From Actinomycetota bacterium (GTDB lineage: Bacteria > Actinomycetota > Humimicrobiia > Humimicrobiales > Humimicrobiaceae), in NCBI GenBank assembly GCA_014360385.1, contig JACIXO010000072.1, forward strand, positions 1 to 6,585: DNA of 6,585 nucleotides, written 5' to 3'. Of this stretch, positions 5,428-6,585 are shown piece by piece; within the stretch, counting starts at the first letter, position 1, and each line of letters begins with the position of its first letter. Position numbers and translations under genes: made by a program. Below the pieces are notes generated by a model. It made no database searches. It had not been told where the DNA came from and saw nothing but the letters and a program-made list of their open reading frames with translations.

Positions 5428-5469
5428 ATGACACTATTTATCAAACTTCCAGCTAATCGCCGCGAATAA
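5428..5469 (+). CDS. Possible 13-residue leader peptide
   Basis: ATG at 5428 opens a 13-codon frame, MTLFIKLPANRRE, that ends 21 nt before the lipoprotein ATG and in the same frame. A full ten-base complement to the 16S rRNA 3' end, AAAGGAGGTG (5406-5415), lies upstream, but the spacing of 12 nt from its last base is longer than ideal. No other start codon uses that site well. It may be a translated leader that loads or times ribosomes for the lipoprotein, or a ribosome standby site with no product. Confidence 0.3.
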   Translation: MTLFIKLPANRRE

Positions 5470-5490
5470 CAATGGAAAGGAGTGAAAATA

Positions 5491-6585
5491 ATGAAAAAGT
5501 TAGTAGCATTTATTCTTCTACCCATATTTGTCATTGCGTTGTCACTAATTGGCTGTAAGACAGTCACTACACAAGCTAAAGAGACCACTACCATCACTGA
5601 AGAGACTACAGTAGCCGAAGAAACTGCTGTAGAATCCCAGGAAACTCAAGAGGAACTAACCGAAAAGGTTAAACTTACTTGTGTTGAGATATACAGCGAA
5701 GACTTAGACAAATCTCTTACAGAATACATCAATCTATTTCAACAAGAAAATCCCAACATAGAGGTTCAACTATCACACTACGCATTGGAAGATGCAAGAA
5801 ATGCATTTCAGAGCGGAGTTCTAGCAGGAGCAGGACCACAGCTACTACTAGGCCCGCATGACTGGGCTGGCCTGTTTGCCGCCTCAGAAATCGTAAAGCC
5901 AGTCGCTGAGATCATTGATATGAATCTTTTCGCAGAAGGCCCAAGAAATGCAGGAGCTTATCAAGGTCAACTATGGGGCATACCATTTGAGACTGAAAGT
6001 GCTGTAAGACTCTATTATAATAAAGATATAATACCAGAACCTCCTTCAGATACCGATACTCTCACTACAAAAGCCAAGGAGGTCACAAAAGGTGAGGTTG
6101 TAGGATTTGGCTATTGGATTAAGGCACCATATTATTTCATTCCATGGTACAGTGCATATGGGGGATGGCCTCTTGATGAAAACAATAATCCCAGCTTTGA
6201 TAATGATGCTTGCCTGAAAGCCTTAAAACTGTTAGTTAGGTGGACTTCTAAAGATTCAGAGGACAGATTAATGGATCCCCAACTAGGAGTTGAGGAGTGG
6301 ACAGCACTCTTTAAGGAAGGAAAACTGGGCATGACAATAAGTGGAGAATGGGATTACGTATCATTCAAGGAAAGCCTAGGCGATAAGCTAGATTTTGTAA
6401 GATTACCAAAAGTAAGTGATGGTGACTGGCCCATATCTTATAACAGCGTGAAATTATGGTATATAAGTAAACTTGCAAGTGAAACAGAACTTAAGGCAAT
6501 AAAGAAATTCATTGAGTTTATGTCATCAAAAGATGTCCAAATAGGATTTGTCGTAGAAAAAACTAACAAAATACCTGTAACAATC
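5491..6585 (+). CDS. Sugar ABC transporter solute-binding lipoprotein, MalE-like (3' end outside window)
   Basis: This is the extracytoplasmic receptor of an ABC importer that would capture a sugar, probably an oligosaccharide of the maltodextrin type, and pass it to membrane permeases. The start ATG 5491 has AAAGGAG ending 8 nt upstream. All 365 codons to the window end are open, so the gene is cut by the window and not broken; perhaps 40-60 residues are missing. Residues 1-21 form a lysine-led hydrophobic signal ending in lipobox LIGC, with Cys22 as lipid anchor. Residues 23-60 are a Thr/Glu-rich linker. The binding domain follows, with LGPHDWAGLFAAS (120-132), YQGQLWGIPFETES (157-170), LYYNKDIIPEPP (174-185) and GMTISGEWDY (280-289), all typical of the MalE branch. 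Aromatic residues near 209-226 could stack on sugar rings. Permease genes are expected next. The family is firm; the ligand is unknown. Confidence 0.9.
   Translation, partial: MKKLVAFILLPIFVIALSLIGCKTVTTQAKETTTITEETTVAEETAVESQETQEELTEKVKLTCVEIYSEDLDKSLTEYINLFQQENPNIEVQLSHYALEDARNAFQSGVLAGAGPQLLLGPHDWAGLFAASEIVKPVAEIIDMNLFAEGPRNAGAYQGQLWGIPFETESAVRLYYNKDIIPEPPSDTDTLTTKAKEVTKGEVVGFGYWIKAPYYFIPWYSAYGGWPLDENNNPSFDNDACLKALKLLVRWTSKDSEDRLMDPQLGVEEWTALFKEGKLGMTISGEWDYVSFKESLGDKLDFVRLPKVSDGDWPISYNSVKLWYISKLASETELKAIKKFIEFMSSKDVQIGFVVEKTNKIPVTI

Larger units (their letters stand above)
4917..5490. promoter_or_regulatory. Divergent control region between enzyme operon and transporter gene
   Basis: This 574-nt region separates the two transcription units. 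The half next to transketolase is very AT-rich. It carries the plus-strand promoter at 5086-5113, two exact TATAAT boxes on the minus strand (5027-5022 and 5011-5006), another TATAAT on the plus strand (5194-5199) and an AT dyad at 5127-5146. The half next to the lipoprotein gene (about 5200-5490) forms a transcribed leader with several inverted repeats and short ORFs. I recognise no known riboswitch class and no regulator gene. Confidence 0.6.

Noticed and set aside
6132..6332. Minus-strand 66-codon frame inside the lipoprotein gene
   Set aside because: It is antisense to a clearly coding binding-protein domain and shows no supporting signals.

Overview
The window reads as a carbohydrate locus from an anaerobic, probably uncultured, low-to-moderate GC bacterium. 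It is bacterial because the genes have strong Shine-Dalgarno sites, the transporter protein has a lipobox, and sigma70-type promoter elements are present. The Thr/Glu-rich linker behind the lipid-anchor cysteine, the split transketolase and the archaeal-type cupin phosphoglucose isomerase together recall Atribacterota, Thermotogota or deep Bacillota. That placement is a resemblance only; nothing here proves a taxon.

Layout. Five enzyme genes lie on the minus strand and are read from right to left: transketolase N-terminal subunit (4916-4035), transketolase C-terminal subunit (4089-3127, overlapping the previous gene by 55 nt), a ribulose-phosphate 3-epimerase family protein (2930-2259), a cupin-type glucose-6-phosphate isomerase (1794-1234) and a ROK-family sugar kinase (1132-179). 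Facing away from them on the plus strand is a sugar-binding ABC-transporter lipoprotein (5491 onward), cut by the window end after 365 codons. A divergent control region (4917-5490) separates the two arms. It holds a good plus-strand promoter, AT-rich palindromes, and a leader of about 370 nt with hairpins and short ORFs. A second gene-poor stretch (1795-2258) lies between epimerase and isomerase and carries clustered TGTC/GACA motifs that may be the trace of an old insertion. The first 178 bases contain no gene but hold a perfect 11+11 bp palindrome.

How the genes fit. The lipoprotein would deliver an imported sugar. The ROK kinase would make a hexose 6-phosphate, and the cupin isomerase would convert aldose phosphate to ketose phosphate (glucose-6-P to fructose-6-P). 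Transketolase would move two carbons between fructose-6-P or xylulose-5-P and aldose phosphates, and the epimerase would link xylulose-5-P to ribulose-5-P. This is a short route from an imported hexose into the non-oxidative pentose phosphate pathway. The kinase and the epimerase both differ from their families' usual residues at sugar-contacting positions. A route for a less common hexose, such as allose or allulose, is therefore a real alternative. No regulator, transaldolase, permease or ATPase gene is visible in the window.
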